Positions 1 to 8,649 of a stretch of DNA of 56,823 nucleotides are shown here, one piece after another. Origin of the DNA: an uncultured Bacillus sp. (GTDB lineage Bacteria > Bacillota > Bacilli > Bacillales_B > DSM-18226). The translations under genes were made by a program, and so were the position numbers. The stretch spans positions 1 through 56,823 of the forward strand of contig NZ_CAMLDX010000008.1 of NCBI RefSeq assembly GCF_946478885.1, read 5' to 3'. Numbering within the stretch: position 1 is the stretch's first letter; each line of letters starts with the position of its first letter. The notes beneath the pieces were generated by a model. It made no database searches. It was not told the origin of the DNA and saw only the letters and a list, made by a program, of their open reading frames with translations.

Positions 1-94
1 AAATAGAAAGATATTGCAAAGATCAGAGGATTGAAGTCTAAAAGAATGGGGTCTACAGTAAAATGTACAGAGGACAAATAAGGAGGCCGAAAAT

Positions 95-340
95 ATGAGA
101 CTGAGCGAATTAAGCGGGAAAGAAATTGTTGATATTAACAGGGCAGAACGGCTCGGAATTTTAGGACAAACAGACCTTGAAATCAATGTTCAGAGCGGTC
201 AGATTGAAGCAATGCTCATTCCAACTTTAAAGTGGTTTGGTATGAAGAAACAGGGGGGAGACATCCGGGTCGAATGGGAACATATCAAAAAAATCGGTCC
301 TGACATGATTATGATCGATATGATAGATGGTGATAAATAA
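95..340 (+). CDS. ymxH: YlmC/YmxH family PRC-barrel sporulation protein
   Basis: This 81-residue protein is built almost entirely of one PRC-barrel-like beta domain. It opens with LSGKEIVDINRAERLG and alternates short hydrophobic strands with charged turns to the end. A strong ribosome-binding site (AAGGAGG) sits eight bases before the ATG. In B. subtilis ymxH lies beside mlpA, as here, although the two genes here converge. The family is associated with sporulation, but its molecular role is not established. It is the only gene in the window on the plus strand, and it ends seven bases before a long inverted repeat. Identification rests on family look and position. Confidence 0.88.
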   Translation: MRLSELSGKEIVDINRAERLGILGQTDLEINVQSGQIEAMLIPTLKWFGMKKQGGDIRVEWEHIKKIGPDMIMIDMIDGDK

Positions 341-346
341 AAACAG

Positions 347-458
347 GCTGTCCTAAAAAGGTGTCAGGCACCCACAATTGAGCAATACCCCGTGTAGATT
401 GATGCAGAGTGTACGAGATACTGTATTGTGGTGCTGACACCTTTACTTTTGGGACAGC
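347..458. repeat. Long imperfect inverted repeat between convergent genes
   Basis: The left arm (347-378) and right arm (425-458) pair as GCTGTCC..AAAGGTGTCAG..CACCACAAT with a few bulges, leaving a 46-base centre. The core GGTGTCAGGCACC/GGTGCTGACACC gives each arm extra self-complementarity. It fills the whole gap between ymxH and mlpA, which converge on it. It could act as a terminator for both genes, and it also resembles the small palindromic repeats scattered through many Bacillaceae genomes. No transposase is present. Confidence 0.7.
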
Positions 459-463
459 TCCAT

Positions 464-1699
464 TTATAATCCTTTTGGCAATTCACCATCGGGACTAATT
501 AACGAAATTGAATATTGATCGGTAAAAATAGAAGTTGCCATTTGATCAACACTTTCTTTCGTCACGGCGTCAATTTGTTCTACCATTTCATCTAGAGATC
601 GGTGTCTTGAAAGCAGTAATTCATTCTTTCCATTACGGCTCATCCGGCTGTTGGTGCTTTCCAGACTCAGCATTAAGCTTCCTTTTAATTGCTCTTTACT
701 GTTTGTCAATTCTTTCTCAGTAATTCCATCCCTCTTCAAGATAGAAAGGGTTTCCTGAACGGTTTCGAATAATAAATCCAGTTGCTTTGCACCCGTACCT
801 CCGTAAATTGTCACAATTCCGCTGTCTTCAAATGCGGAATGATAGGAAAACACGGAATAGGCTAATCCTTTTTGCTCACGGACATCCTGAAACAAGCGGC
901 TGCTCATGCTACCGCCTAAAATATTGTTCAAAAGAACCAAGCTGTAAATATCATCATGCCCAACTTGCAGACCTTCAAAGCCAATGCATAGATGAGCCTG
1001 CTCTGTTTCCTTTTTTCGGGCGATTTGATTAATATGGAAGCTTGGAACTGAATCTACGATTTCCCGTTTGCCGCCTTCATAAGATCCAAATAAGTGATCA
1101 ACTTCATTAATAAAGAGATCGGATACATTTCCTGCAATCGAGATTACCACATTTTCAGGTGTATACATGTTATGCATGTATTCTTTTAATGTAGTTCCCG
1201 TAAAAGTGGATAATGTTTCCTCTGTCCCTAAAATCGGATAACCTAAAGAATGATTTTCATAAATCGCTTTGCTTAATAAATCATGTACAATATCATCTGG
1301 TGTATCTTCATACATTTTTATTTCTTCGTAAACAACATTCTTTTCTTTCATTAATTCCTCTTCTACAAAAGTAGAATTAAAGAACATGTCCGCCAATACT
1401 TCCAGGGCAAACTGCGCATGATTATCAAGAACCTTTGCATAATAGCAGGTATACTCCTTTGAAGTAAAGGCATTGACCTGTCCGCCAATACTATCAAAGG
1501 ATTCAGCTATTTCACGTGCTGACTTCGTTTTCGTCCCCTTGAAAAACATATGCTCCAAAAAATGCGATATCCCGTTATTTTCAGGTGTTTCATTTCTGGA
1601 ACCTGTACCAATCCATACTCCAATTGCTACAGACCTTACAGTTGGGATATTTTCTAGTACGACTCTAACTCCATTTTGGCATGTATATTTTTTTATCAA
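464..1699 (-). CDS. mlpA: M16 family zinc metallopeptidase MlpA (YmxG)
   Basis: This 411-residue protein is a pitrilysin/processing-peptidase-type M16 protease. The inverted zinc motif HFLEH is at residues 46-50, with the downstream acidic helix YEEIKMYED carrying the third ligand candidate. Two M16 halves follow, and the C-terminal half includes GGSMSSRLFQDVREQKGLAY, the usual R/Y substrate-binding segment. There is no signal peptide, so it is cytoplasmic. The ATG is preceded by GGAGGAG. In B. subtilis the homologue is linked to regulation of extracellular protease expression. It ends beside the long inverted repeat and is preceded by a 296-base gap that holds a perfect palindrome. Confidence 0.95.
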   Translation of the reverse strand: MIKKYTCQNGVRVVLENIPTVRSVAIGVWIGTGSRNETPENNGISHFLEHMFFKGTKTKSAREIAESFDSIGGQVNAFTSKEYTCYYAKVLDNHAQFALEVLADMFFNSTFVEEELMKEKNVVYEEIKMYEDTPDDIVHDLLSKAIYENHSLGYPILGTEETLSTFTGTTLKEYMHNMYTPENVVISIAGNVSDLFINEVDHLFGSYEGGKREIVDSVPSFHINQIARKKETEQAHLCIGFEGLQVGHDDIYSLVLLNNILGGSMSSRLFQDVREQKGLAYSVFSYHSAFEDSGIVTIYGGTGAKQLDLLFETVQETLSILKRDGITEKELTNSKEQLKGSLMLSLESTNSRMSRNGKNELLLSRHRSLDEMVEQIDAVTKESVDQMATSIFTDQYSISLISPDGELPKGL

Positions 1700-1995
1700 T
1701 TAAACTCCTCCAATACTCAAACCACTAGAAAAACGCTGATCCCTGCTTTGCTCTGGCAGGCCCAAGTTAATAAGGTGAAAGAAAACGTCACCTTCACCGA
1801 TTAAGTTCCAGGATGCTGATATGTCAGGCCGCACTTTTCCATGTGTTAAAGGATTTTTCCCATTTAAAAATACTATGTGACAATAGTATATACTATTGTC
1901 ATGATTTTTTCCAAAAACTAGACTGGTTGTCCAAATAAATGATTCATTCTGTGTCTAATATCTGTCAAAACAAAGCAAAGTCCCTTACAATATTG
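1700..1995. other. ylxY-mlpA intergenic region
   Basis: This 296-base gap has no credible open reading frame. It holds the 24-bp palindrome at 1878-1901. It also holds a 17-base stretch at 1754-1770 (TGGCAGGCCCAAGTTAA) that matches, with one difference, one arm plus loop of the rasP-proS hairpin at 19882-19898. The mlpA ribosome-binding site lies at its left edge. No clear promoter was identified. Confidence 0.6.
1878..1901. promoter_or_regulatory. Perfect 24-bp palindrome, possible operator
   Basis: The sequence TGACAATAGTAT is followed directly by its exact reverse complement, with no loop. It is too AT-rich to be a good intrinsic terminator, although a TTTTT run follows nearby on each strand. 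It lies about 180 bases upstream of mlpA and about 95 bases downstream of ylxY. A dimeric regulator binding site is the simplest reading. The regulator is unknown. Confidence 0.6.
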
Positions 1996-2952
1996 TCAAT
2001 GTTTCCGATCTCCTATTATTCTTTCTTCCTTTAATAATTCAGAAACCGTACCAATTTGCAGGTCTTTATCTTCAATTTGCAGGATCAGCTCCTCTAACGA
2101 TTTCGCTGTCGATTCAGTAGGATGCATAAGGATAATTGCACCATTATGAATTTTGCTCATAACCCGATTAATTAATACGTCAGGTGACGGCTTTTTCCAG
2201 TCTATCGTGTCTACGCTCCACATAATGGTCCCCATCTTTTCCTCCGCTGCAATATTGACTACCTCATTTTTATAACTGCCGCTGGGTGGTGCAAGCCATT
2301 TGCTTTTCACACCGGTGGTTGCTTCGATCACCTTATTGGTTTTGACAATTTCCTGCCGTATTTTCGTCGAAGTGAGGGTCTGCATATTGGGGTGGGTATA
2401 GGAATGGTTTCCAACTTCATGTCCGGCTCCTGTAATCATTTTTGCGAGCTCGGGATTTTTCTGCACCCATCTTCCTTCCAAAAAAAAGGTCGCCGATACA
2501 TGATGCTTTTTTAATGTGGCAAGCATGTCTGATAAATACTCATTTCCCCATGCCACATTTATGATAAAGCTGACCATTGGTTTATCCGGATGCCCTTTAT
2601 ATATTGCAGATGGCGGAAGATCACTGAGATGGATACCCGGCTGAACCTGTTTATAGACTAATTTTTCCTCAGCAAAGCCGCTTTTCTTCATTTTTTTATA
2701 GGATGCTTCTACATCAACTGTCAAGCCGTTATAACCCGGAACAGCCTTCCAAACAGGATCGATCTTGGCATCCGAAGTTGGTACTTCATATTGCTCTGCC
2801 TTGCGTTCAATCTCCTGATAGAGTGCATCACGGTGCTTGACTACTTCTACAGTATCTCCTTTTATTTCAGCAATAAAATCATTTGTAAATGGATTATGAG
2901 TTATCATAAAAGCGATGAAAAAAATGAAACTAATGATTATTGTTCTTCTCAC
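1996..2952 (-). CDS. ylxY: YlxY, polysaccharide deacetylase-like sporulation protein lacking the catalytic Asp pair
   Basis: This 318-residue exported or membrane-anchored protein starts at GTG after GGGGAGGG. A hydrophobic signal segment occupies about residues 4-18. A NodB (carbohydrate esterase 4) domain spans about residues 120-305, with HSYTH (metal-binding His pair), APPSGSY, WSVDTIDW and ILMHPT. The usual TFDDGP motif is replaced by FIINVAWGN, so the catalytic base and metal-binding aspartates are missing. The family is assigned to sporulation by similarity to B. subtilis YlxY. The altered motif suggests a non-catalytic or altered role. The gene sits alone after the pnp terminator. Confidence 0.92.
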   Translation of the reverse strand: MRRTIIISFIFFIAFMITHNPFTNDFIAEIKGDTVEVVKHRDALYQEIERKAEQYEVPTSDAKIDPVWKAVPGYNGLTVDVEASYKKMKKSGFAEEKLVYKQVQPGIHLSDLPPSAIYKGHPDKPMVSFIINVAWGNEYLSDMLATLKKHHVSATFFLEGRWVQKNPELAKMITGAGHEVGNHSYTHPNMQTLTSTKIRQEIVKTNKVIEATTGVKSKWLAPPSGSYKNEVVNIAAEEKMGTIMWSVDTIDWKKPSPDVLINRVMSKIHNGAIILMHPTESTAKSLEELILQIEDKDLQIGTVSELLKEERIIGDRKH

Positions 2953-3082
2953 AAGTCCCTCCCCCTCTCATTTATGGTATGAAAGGAAAGGACAATGTAG
3001 AACAGACTAAATATACGGTATCCATCTATTATGAGATATCAGGAACACCTTCACGCATTTTAAAGCGAAAAGATGTTTGAAT

Positions 3083-3117
3083 GAAAAAATAGCCAGGGGT
3101 AGTTTTCCTCTGACTAT
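3083..3117 (-). terminator. Intrinsic terminator after pnp
   Basis: On the minus strand an 11-bp stem, ATAGTCAGAGG pairing with an imperfect CCCCTGGCTAT arm, is followed at once by a run of six T (plus-strand positions 3084-3089). It begins 25 bases after the pnp stop codon. Confidence 0.88.
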
Positions 3118-3141
3118 CTGAAATAAAACTTATTAAATACT

Positions 3142-5265
3142 TTACTTTTGTGAATTCTCTTGATGCTGGCGTTGCTCCTTCAGTACAGCTTTCCGTGATA
3201 AATTAACACGTCCCTGCTTATCAATTTCAATGACCTTAACAAGCATTTCATCGCCTATCTTTGCGACATCTTCTACTTTTCCGACACGTTCTTCAGCAAG
3301 TTCTGAAATGTGAACTAATCCGTCTTTTCCGTTGAAGATTTCAACAAATGCACCAAATTTCTCAATTCGTTTAACTTTACCAAGGTATAGTTGACCTACC
3401 ACAACTTCCCGGACAATATCCTCGATAATCTGTTTTGCTTTTTGGTTCATTTCTTCATCTACGGATGAAATGAATACAGTTCCATCTTGTTCAATATCAA
3501 TTTTCACGCCGGTTTCTTCAATAATCTTATTAATTTGTTTCCCGCTTGGTCCAATGACATCACGAATTTTATCAGGATTGATTGTCATCGTTAGAATTTT
3601 AGGTGCAAATTCAGATAAGTGTTCCCGCGGCTTTCCAATGGTCGCCATCATAGAGTCTAAAATCTGCAATCTGCCTTTTTTCGCTTGTTGCAGGGCTTCC
3701 TCTAAAATTTCACGGGATAAACCGGCAATTTTAATGTCCATTTGTAAAGCCGTTACACCTTTGGCGGTTCCGGCAACCTTAAAGTCCATATCGCCTAAAT
3801 GGTCTTCCATTCCTTGGATATCAGTTAAAATCGTATAGTACTCACCTGATTTTACTAATCCCATAGCAATTCCAGCCACCGGTGCCTTAATCGGTACTCC
3901 GGCATCCATCATCGCCAATGTACCTGCACAAATACTAGCTTGTGAAGTAGATCCGTTGGATTCTAACACTTCTGCTACCAGACGAATCGTATACGGGAAT
4001 CCTTTTTCATCCGGAACAACGGCTAGCAGTGCTCTTTCTCCTAGTGCACCATGACCAATTTCACGGCGACCCGGTCCTCTCATCGGTCCAGTTTCGCCAA
4101 CACTAAAGTTCGGGAAATTGTAGTGATGCATAAATCGCTTTTCCTCTTCAAGTCCCAAGCCGTCTAATATTTGAACGTCCCCAAGGGCTCCTAATGTACA
4201 TACGCTGAGCGCCTGCGTTTGTCCGCGGGTAAACAAGCCTGATCCATGTGTGCGAGGAAGAATCCCTACTTCAGAGGAAAGCGGACGAATTTCATCAATT
4301 GCCCGGCCGTCAGGACGAACCTTTTCTTCCGTAATTAATCTGCGGACTTCTCCTTTTACAAGCTTATCCAAAATCTTTTTGACTTGTTTAAGCTTATCGG
4401 GATCCTCTTCTATTGCTTCTTCAAATTTTTCCAATACTTGCTCTTTCACATTGGCAATTGCTTCTTCCCGCGCATGTTTTTCCGGAACTTGAATGGCTTG
4501 AATCATTTCAGCCTCGCATAAACTGCGGATTTCAGCTTCCAACTCCTGGTCGATTTCAAATAGTGCAATTTCCATTTTTTCCTTGCCTATTTCAGCAGCA
4601 ATCGATTCTTGGAAGGCAATTAATCGCTTAATTTCTTCATGACCGTACATAATCGCTTCCAACATTACTTCCTCAGGTACTTCATTGGCACCCGCTTCAA
4701 CCATATTAATGGCATCTTTGGTACCAGCTACTACAAGGTGCATATCACTTTTTTCTGTTTCGTCAACCGTCGGGTTAATTATGAAACGGCCGTCAATTCT
4801 TCCCACTGTAACACCGGCAATAGGCCCCTCAAACGGAATATCCGAAATACAAAGTGCAAGAGATGAACCCAACATCGCAGCCATTTCAGTTGAACAATCC
4901 TGATCAACACTCATCACCATGCTAACAACCTGAACTTCGTTGCGAAATCCTTCAGCAAATAACGGACGAATCGGTCGATCAATTAAACGGCTAGCAAGAA
5001 TAGCCTTTTCACTTGGCCGTCCTTCCCGTTTAATAAAACCACCAGGAATTTTTCCAACTGCATATAACCGTTCTTCATAATTAACCGTTAAAGGAAAGAA
5101 ATCAACATTTTTTGGTTCCTTTGAAGCGGTTGCAGTACTTAATACCACCGTATCGCCATAACGGACCAAAACAGCTCCATTGGCCTGTTTTGCTAATTGT
5201 CCAATTTCAACAGTCAGTTTGCGTCCAGCCCACTCTAAAAAATATACATGCTTATCTTGTCCCAT
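3142..5265 (-). CDS. pnp: Polynucleotide phosphorylase (PNPase)
   Basis: This 707-residue 3'-5' phosphorolytic exoribonuclease belongs to the RNA degradation machinery. In order it has RNase PH core 1 (about 12-145), an all-alpha linker, RNase PH core 2 (about 310-545, with the metal-binding acidic segment near [13 protein letters not shown]), a KH domain with the GPSG loop (about 555-612) and a C-terminal S1 domain (about 622-692, [15 protein letters not shown]). Length and start ([15 protein letters not shown]) match Bacillus PNPases. It has its own terminator and a 271-base upstream gap after the rpsO terminator. Confidence 0.98.
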   Translation of the reverse strand: MGQDKHVYFLEWAGRKLTVEIGQLAKQANGAVLVRYGDTVVLSTATASKEPKNVDFFPLTVNYEERLYAVGKIPGGFIKREGRPSEKAILASRLIDRPIRPLFAEGFRNEVQVVSMVMSVDQDCSTEMAAMLGSSLALCISDIPFEGPIAGVTVGRIDGRFIINPTVDETEKSDMHLVVAGTKDAINMVEAGANEVPEEVMLEAIMYGHEEIKRLIAFQESIAAEIGKEKMEIALFEIDQELEAEIRSLCEAEMIQAIQVPEKHAREEAIANVKEQVLEKFEEAIEEDPDKLKQVKKILDKLVKGEVRRLITEEKVRPDGRAIDEIRPLSSEVGILPRTHGSGLFTRGQTQALSVCTLGALGDVQILDGLGLEEEKRFMHHYNFPNFSVGETGPMRGPGRREIGHGALGERALLAVVPDEKGFPYTIRLVAEVLESNGSTSQASICAGTLAMMDAGVPIKAPVAGIAMGLVKSGEYYTILTDIQGMEDHLGDMDFKVAGTAKGVTALQMDIKIAGLSREILEEALQQAKKGRLQILDSMMATIGKPREHLSEFAPKILTMTINPDKIRDVIGPSGKQINKIIEETGVKIDIEQDGTVFISSVDEEMNQKAKQIIEDIVREVVVGQLYLGKVKRIEKFGAFVEIFNGKDGLVHISELAEERVGKVEDVAKIGDEMLVKVIEIDKQGRVNLSRKAVLKEQRQHQENSQK

Positions 5266-5501
5266 TCATTTTAAACCCCTCTCTACCTATCGAAACTTTG
5301 GAGGTACAGCGAAACCATTTTCATTGATCCGCACATACTGATTCTATATAAAAGCATACATATGCTAATAATCATTCATCTTGTTACTAGTATGTACCAT
5401 TTTTTTGAATTTTAAGCCTTCACACACTTATGCAGCGTCTTGCCTATAAAGCTAATCTATTTTGCAAAAATGGAGTCTTATCTCGTATGTATTTTTACGC
5501 T

Positions 5502-5530
5502 AATAAAAAAGCGGGAAAATTCCCGCTTTC
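5502..5530 (-). terminator. Intrinsic terminator after rpsO
   Basis: GCGGGA (5511-5516) pairs with TCCCGC (5521-5526), and flanking A/T bases extend the stem. On the minus strand the stem is followed by TTTTTTA. It lies within seven bases of the rpsO stop codon and separates rpsO from pnp. Confidence 0.92.
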
Positions 5531-5536
5531 TTCCGA

Positions 5537-5806
5537 TTATCTACGTAAACCAAGTCTGTTGATTAACTCACGGTAACGTTGAACGTCTTTATTACGTAGG
5601 TAAGTTAATAAATTACGACGCTTACCTACCATTTTTAAAAGACCACGGCGTGAATGATGATCTTTCTTATGAACACGTAAATGCTCGTTCAAATTGTTAA
5701 TGTTCTCCGTAAGGACAGCGATTTGAACTTCTGGTGAACCTGTGTCACCTTCATGAGTTTGGAACTCATGGATAAGTTCATTTTTACGTTCTTGTGTGAT
5801 TGCCAT
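5537..5806 (-). CDS. rpsO: 30S ribosomal protein S15
   Basis: This 89-residue protein is the full family length. It binds the central domain of 16S rRNA early in 30S assembly. The conserved [16 protein letters not shown] segment is present ([21 protein letters not shown], about residues 45-65), as is the N-terminal GDTGSPEVQ motif. The ATG follows AGGAGGTGAAGC. The 106-base gap upstream may carry an S15-binding leader. Confidence 0.99.
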   Translation of the reverse strand: MAITQERKNELIHEFQTHEGDTGSPEVQIAVLTENINNLNEHLRVHKKDHHSRRGLLKMVGKRRNLLTYLRNKDVQRYRELINRLGLRR

Positions 5807-5885
5807 CCTGCTTCACCTCCTAATGTTTAAATCCCCTGTTACTGAGCAAGCGTCGGTGAGTCGCCCTGCCAAGCAATGGTTCATT
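5807..5885 (-). promoter_or_regulatory. Candidate rpsO leader (S15 autoregulation)
   Basis: The minus-strand leader before rpsO contains GC-rich, potentially structured sequence (GCTTGGCAGGGCGACTCACC and GCTTGCTCAGTAACAGGGG). An S15-binding, self-repressing leader is known for rpsO in Geobacillus and other bacteria. I could not fold the three-way junction by eye, so this rests on position and base composition. Confidence 0.35.
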
Positions 5886-5912
5886 TTTGTACGATAATAA
5901 GAATACAACTTT

Positions 5913-6884
5913 TCACGAAAAAATGCAAGTATCAATATAGTTTTCAGGATTATGAAAATATTGAATCGCATATTTCTTATCTTTTTCTATCTGGGAAACC
6001 AGTTCTTCAATACCGGAGAATTTCTTTTCACCTCTAAGCCGTACATGCCATTCGACCTTTACGCTCTCGCCGTAAATGTCGCCATTGAAATCAAACATAT
6101 AAACCTCTACCGATGGTCTACCTTGTTTATCTTTATGGAAGGTCGGTTTATATCCAACATTGCAGACACCCCGGTAGGTCTGATTGGTGACTGTCAGCTT
6201 TACAGCATATACTCCCGTCGGAGGGATCGTGATTTTCTCTGGCATTTCTACATTTGCCGTTGGAAATCCAATCGTTCTTCCCCTCTTCTCTCCATGGACA
6301 ACCTCTCCGTTTGTTGTGTAGTAACGACCGAGGAGCCTTGGGAGAATCTCCATTTTTCCTTCACGAATCTTCTTTCTAATATAAGTAGAGCTTATTTTTT
6401 CATCGCCTATTTGCTGTTTTTCAATAACAGAGAAGGTAAATTGCTGTCTTGAATGAAATGATAATGTTTCCATGCGGCCTTTTCCCATTCGCCCATATGA
6501 ATAATCAAAGCCCGCAACAACATGCCTCACATTAAACCCAATCAAGTATTGATCAACGAATTCTTGAGGCAAAAGATTCGCAAATGCCTCTGTAAAACGA
6601 ATAATATAAAAATAATCGATGCCGAGACTTTCGATGATCTTAATCTTGTCTTCCAGGGAAGAAATATATTCCATTCTTTCAGCCTTGCCTAAAACAACGG
6701 AAGGATGCGGATTAAATGACATCACTGCACTTTTTAAACCCATCTCATCTGCAGCTTTTTTTGCTCCTTTTATTACTTTTTGATGACCTAAGTGAACGCC
6801 GTCAAAATATCCCAGTGCCATGGCCACCATCGGGAGGTCTTCGCGTTTCATACGATGCGGATGATCTATGTAAAGTACTTCCAC
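5913..6884 (-). CDS. ribF: Bifunctional riboflavin kinase / FAD synthetase
   Basis: This 323-residue enzyme makes FMN from riboflavin and then FAD. The N-terminal FMN adenylyltransferase half has GYFDGVHLGHQKVI and ISSTYIRKKI. The C-terminal flavokinase half has GRTIGFPTANVEMP. A GTG four codons upstream (6896) is part of the ribosome-binding site AAAAGGTGAG. The second GTG at 6884 has ideal spacing from it and gives an N-terminus (EVLYIDHPHRMKRED) collinear with B. subtilis RibC, so I placed the start there. It lies 33 bases after truB and is probably cotranscribed with it. Confidence 0.95.
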   Translation of the reverse strand: MEVLYIDHPHRMKREDLPMVAMALGYFDGVHLGHQKVIKGAKKAADEMGLKSAVMSFNPHPSVVLGKAERMEYISSLEDKIKIIESLGIDYFYIIRFTEAFANLLPQEFVDQYLIGFNVRHVVAGFDYSYGRMGKGRMETLSFHSRQQFTFSVIEKQQIGDEKISSTYIRKKIREGKMEILPRLLGRYYTTNGEVVHGEKRGRTIGFPTANVEMPEKITIPPTGVYAVKLTVTNQTYRGVCNVGYKPTFHKDKQGRPSVEVYMFDFNGDIYGESVKVEWHVRLRGEKKFSGIEELVSQIEKDKKYAIQYFHNPENYIDTCIFS

Positions 6885-6917
6885 GTTAATTCTCACCTTT
6901 TCTGAACAGCATTTTTC

Positions 6918-7838
6918 TTACTCATTTGTTCTTAATACCTTTAATGGTTTCAGCAATCCTGCTTTTTCGGGATGATGGATATAGAGGGCCAATGCCAAAC
7001 CAGCAGATGTTTCAACGACAATAGGTTGCTCTTCATTCATTAATGAAGCTGGAACAGGTAATACTGCCCCATTTTTGACTTTCTCCGCTATTTTATCATT
7101 TATCACGTATTTCGGCAAATACGCTAATGCTGCTTCAATCGGCTTAAGAATCCCCTGTACTGTCCCTTTTTCCATTCTCATTTCAACTTCTTCGAGCGTA
7201 TAGCAGTCAGCCAATGTAAAGTCAGCGGATTGAATTCTGACTAAAGAAGACATATGTGCAGGATATCCAAGCTTTTCTCCAATCATGACGGCTAATGTCC
7301 GAATATAAGTCCCTTTACTGCATGCAACGCGAAACCGGAATGTGATGGTTTCACCGAAAAAAGCCGTTCGGTCATCCAATAATTCAATGGAATGGATGTT
7401 GACAAGCCTTGTCGGCCGTTCAATCTCGATTCCTTGTCTGGCATATTCATAAAGTCGCTTCCCGTTCACCTTGACTGCTGAGAACATAGGGGGAGTCTGG
7501 CTGATCGTCCCGGTTAATTGTCGAAGAACCTGTTCAATCTCTTCTCTTGTGATGGTCCGCTCAATTTTCTTTTTCTTCACTACTTCCCCTGAAGCGTCTT
7601 CCGTATGTGTAGAGTATCCCAGTGTAACTTCGCCTTCATATGCTTTTCCTGCATCTGTAATAAATTCCGCTACTTTTGTCGCCCGACCAATACAAATCGG
7701 CAGCACCCCGGTTACATCCGGATCCAATGTACCCGTGTGTCCAATTTTTTTTATTTTCAATATTTTCCGCAGTTTAAACACGCAATCATGGGAAGTCATT
7801 CCTCTAGGTTTTAACAGCGGCAATATCCCTTCCATCAT
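6918..7838 (-). CDS. truB: tRNA pseudouridine(55) synthase
   Basis: This 306-residue enzyme isomerises U55 in the T-loop of tRNAs. The catalytic aspartate lies in HTGTLDPDVTGVLP near the N-terminus, after KPRGMTSHDCV. A C-terminal PUA-like region follows. The longest frame begins at 7856, but no ribosome-binding site precedes it. AAAGGATTAAGGA precedes the ATG at 7838, which also gives the B. subtilis N-terminal length. It follows a strong terminator after rbfA and so may have its own promoter. Confidence 0.95.
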   Translation of the reverse strand: MMEGILPLLKPRGMTSHDCVFKLRKILKIKKIGHTGTLDPDVTGVLPICIGRATKVAEFITDAGKAYEGEVTLGYSTHTEDASGEVVKKKKIERTITREEIEQVLRQLTGTISQTPPMFSAVKVNGKRLYEYARQGIEIERPTRLVNIHSIELLDDRTAFFGETITFRFRVACSKGTYIRTLAVMIGEKLGYPAHMSSLVRIQSADFTLADCYTLEEVEMRMEKGTVQGILKPIEAALAYLPKYVINDKIAEKVKNGAVLPVPASLMNEEQPIVVETSAGLALALYIHHPEKAGLLKPLKVLRTNE

Positions 7839-7931
7839 TTCCTTAATCCTTTCCATTGTTCAAATTTACCAAAGCTTCTAATTTATACTCAGACAATCGT
7901 TCCCCTTAAACAGCACTGTCCGCTTCCCGAA

Positions 7932-7963
7932 AAAAATGGATAGACTAAAGTCTATCCATTTTT
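7932..7963. terminator. Bidirectional terminator hairpin between rbfA and truB
   Basis: A perfect 15-bp inverted repeat, AAAAATGGATAGACT and its complement, is separated by two bases. Flanking A and T runs give a T-tract on either strand. On the minus strand it lies just after rbfA and would end or attenuate the rimP-rbfA operon before truB. Confidence 0.88.
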
Positions 7964-7985
7964 GGAAATCCTGAATATTGCTTAC

Positions 7986-8351
7986 TCATTTATCGTCCTG
8001 ATGTTTTTTCTCATCTTTATGAATTTGATTCAGCAGGGATTCAATTCTATTTCCATAGTCAACGGACTCATCAAATTCAAATAATATCTCCGGAGTTTTA
8101 CGAAGCCGAATTCGCTGACCAATTTCTGAACGGATAAATCCTTTAGCTTTTGCAAGACCAATTAGTGTATTTTCCCTTTGCTTTTCATCGCCAAGTACTG
8201 AAATATACACTGTTGCCTGCTGCAGATCTCCCGTTACTTGGACATCCGTTACGGTTACAAAGCCGATACGCGGGTCTTTAATTTTGCGCCCGATGATTTC
8301 ACCAAGCTCTTTTTTCATCTGTTCTCCCACTCGATTTGCTCTAACACTCAT
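7986..8351 (-). CDS. rbfA: 30S ribosome-binding factor RbfA
   Basis: This 121-residue KH-like protein acts in late 16S rRNA maturation. It is collinear with B. subtilis RbfA, including [30 protein letters not shown] and [11 protein letters not shown]. Two adjacent ATGs occur. The second (8351) is better spaced from GAGGTG and matches the usual MSVRANR start. It is the last gene before the terminator at 7932-7963. Confidence 0.97.
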   Translation of the reverse strand: MSVRANRVGEQMKKELGEIIGRKIKDPRIGFVTVTDVQVTGDLQQATVYISVLGDEKQRENTLIGLAKAKGFIRSEIGQRIRLRKTPEILFEFDESVDYGNRIESLLNQIHKDEKKHQDDK

Positions 8352-8367
8352 CATCTCACCTCGTTTA

Positions 8368-8649
8368 CTAAAGCCATTCTATGTCGGTGATCGTCCGTTC
8401 TATTTCCGGGAACGAATCAAGATATTTCAGGGCGCTGTGCAGTTCGGATTCTGCCGGTACACGTGCTGATGCAACAACAGCAATCGCAATCTTTGTTCTT
8501 TGCCATGTATCTTGAAAATCCACTTCAGATATGGACACATTAAATTTATTCTTGGTACGTGTCATGATACGCTGCAGAACGGCCCTTTTATCCTTTAAGG
8601 ATTGAGAATCATAAACGATACACTCACATGCGGCTAAACCAACTATCAT
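8368..8649 (-). CDS. ylxP: YlxP, DUF503 family protein
   Basis: This small alpha/beta protein of 93 residues belongs to the DUF503 family, with [12 protein letters not shown] near residue 16 and the [16 protein letters not shown] segment. It overlaps the infB stop by four bases (ATGA type), which indicates translational coupling. In B. subtilis it occupies the same place between infB and rbfA. Because of that context it has been linked to ribosome maturation, but its function is not firmly known. Confidence 0.93.
   Translation of the reverse strand: MIVGLAACECIVYDSQSLKDKRAVLQRIMTRTKNKFNVSISEVDFQDTWQRTKIAIAVVASARVPAESELHSALKYLDSFPEIERTITDIEWL

Noticed and set aside
5353..5366. Short palindrome AGCATA-CA-TATGCT upstream of pnp
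   Set aside because: It is only six base pairs per arm in AT-rich sequence with no supporting promoter placement, so chance is likely.
5952..6452. Long plus-strand frame (166 codons) opposite ribF
   Set aside because: It lies wholly antisense to a clear enzyme gene, with no family resemblance or start signal.
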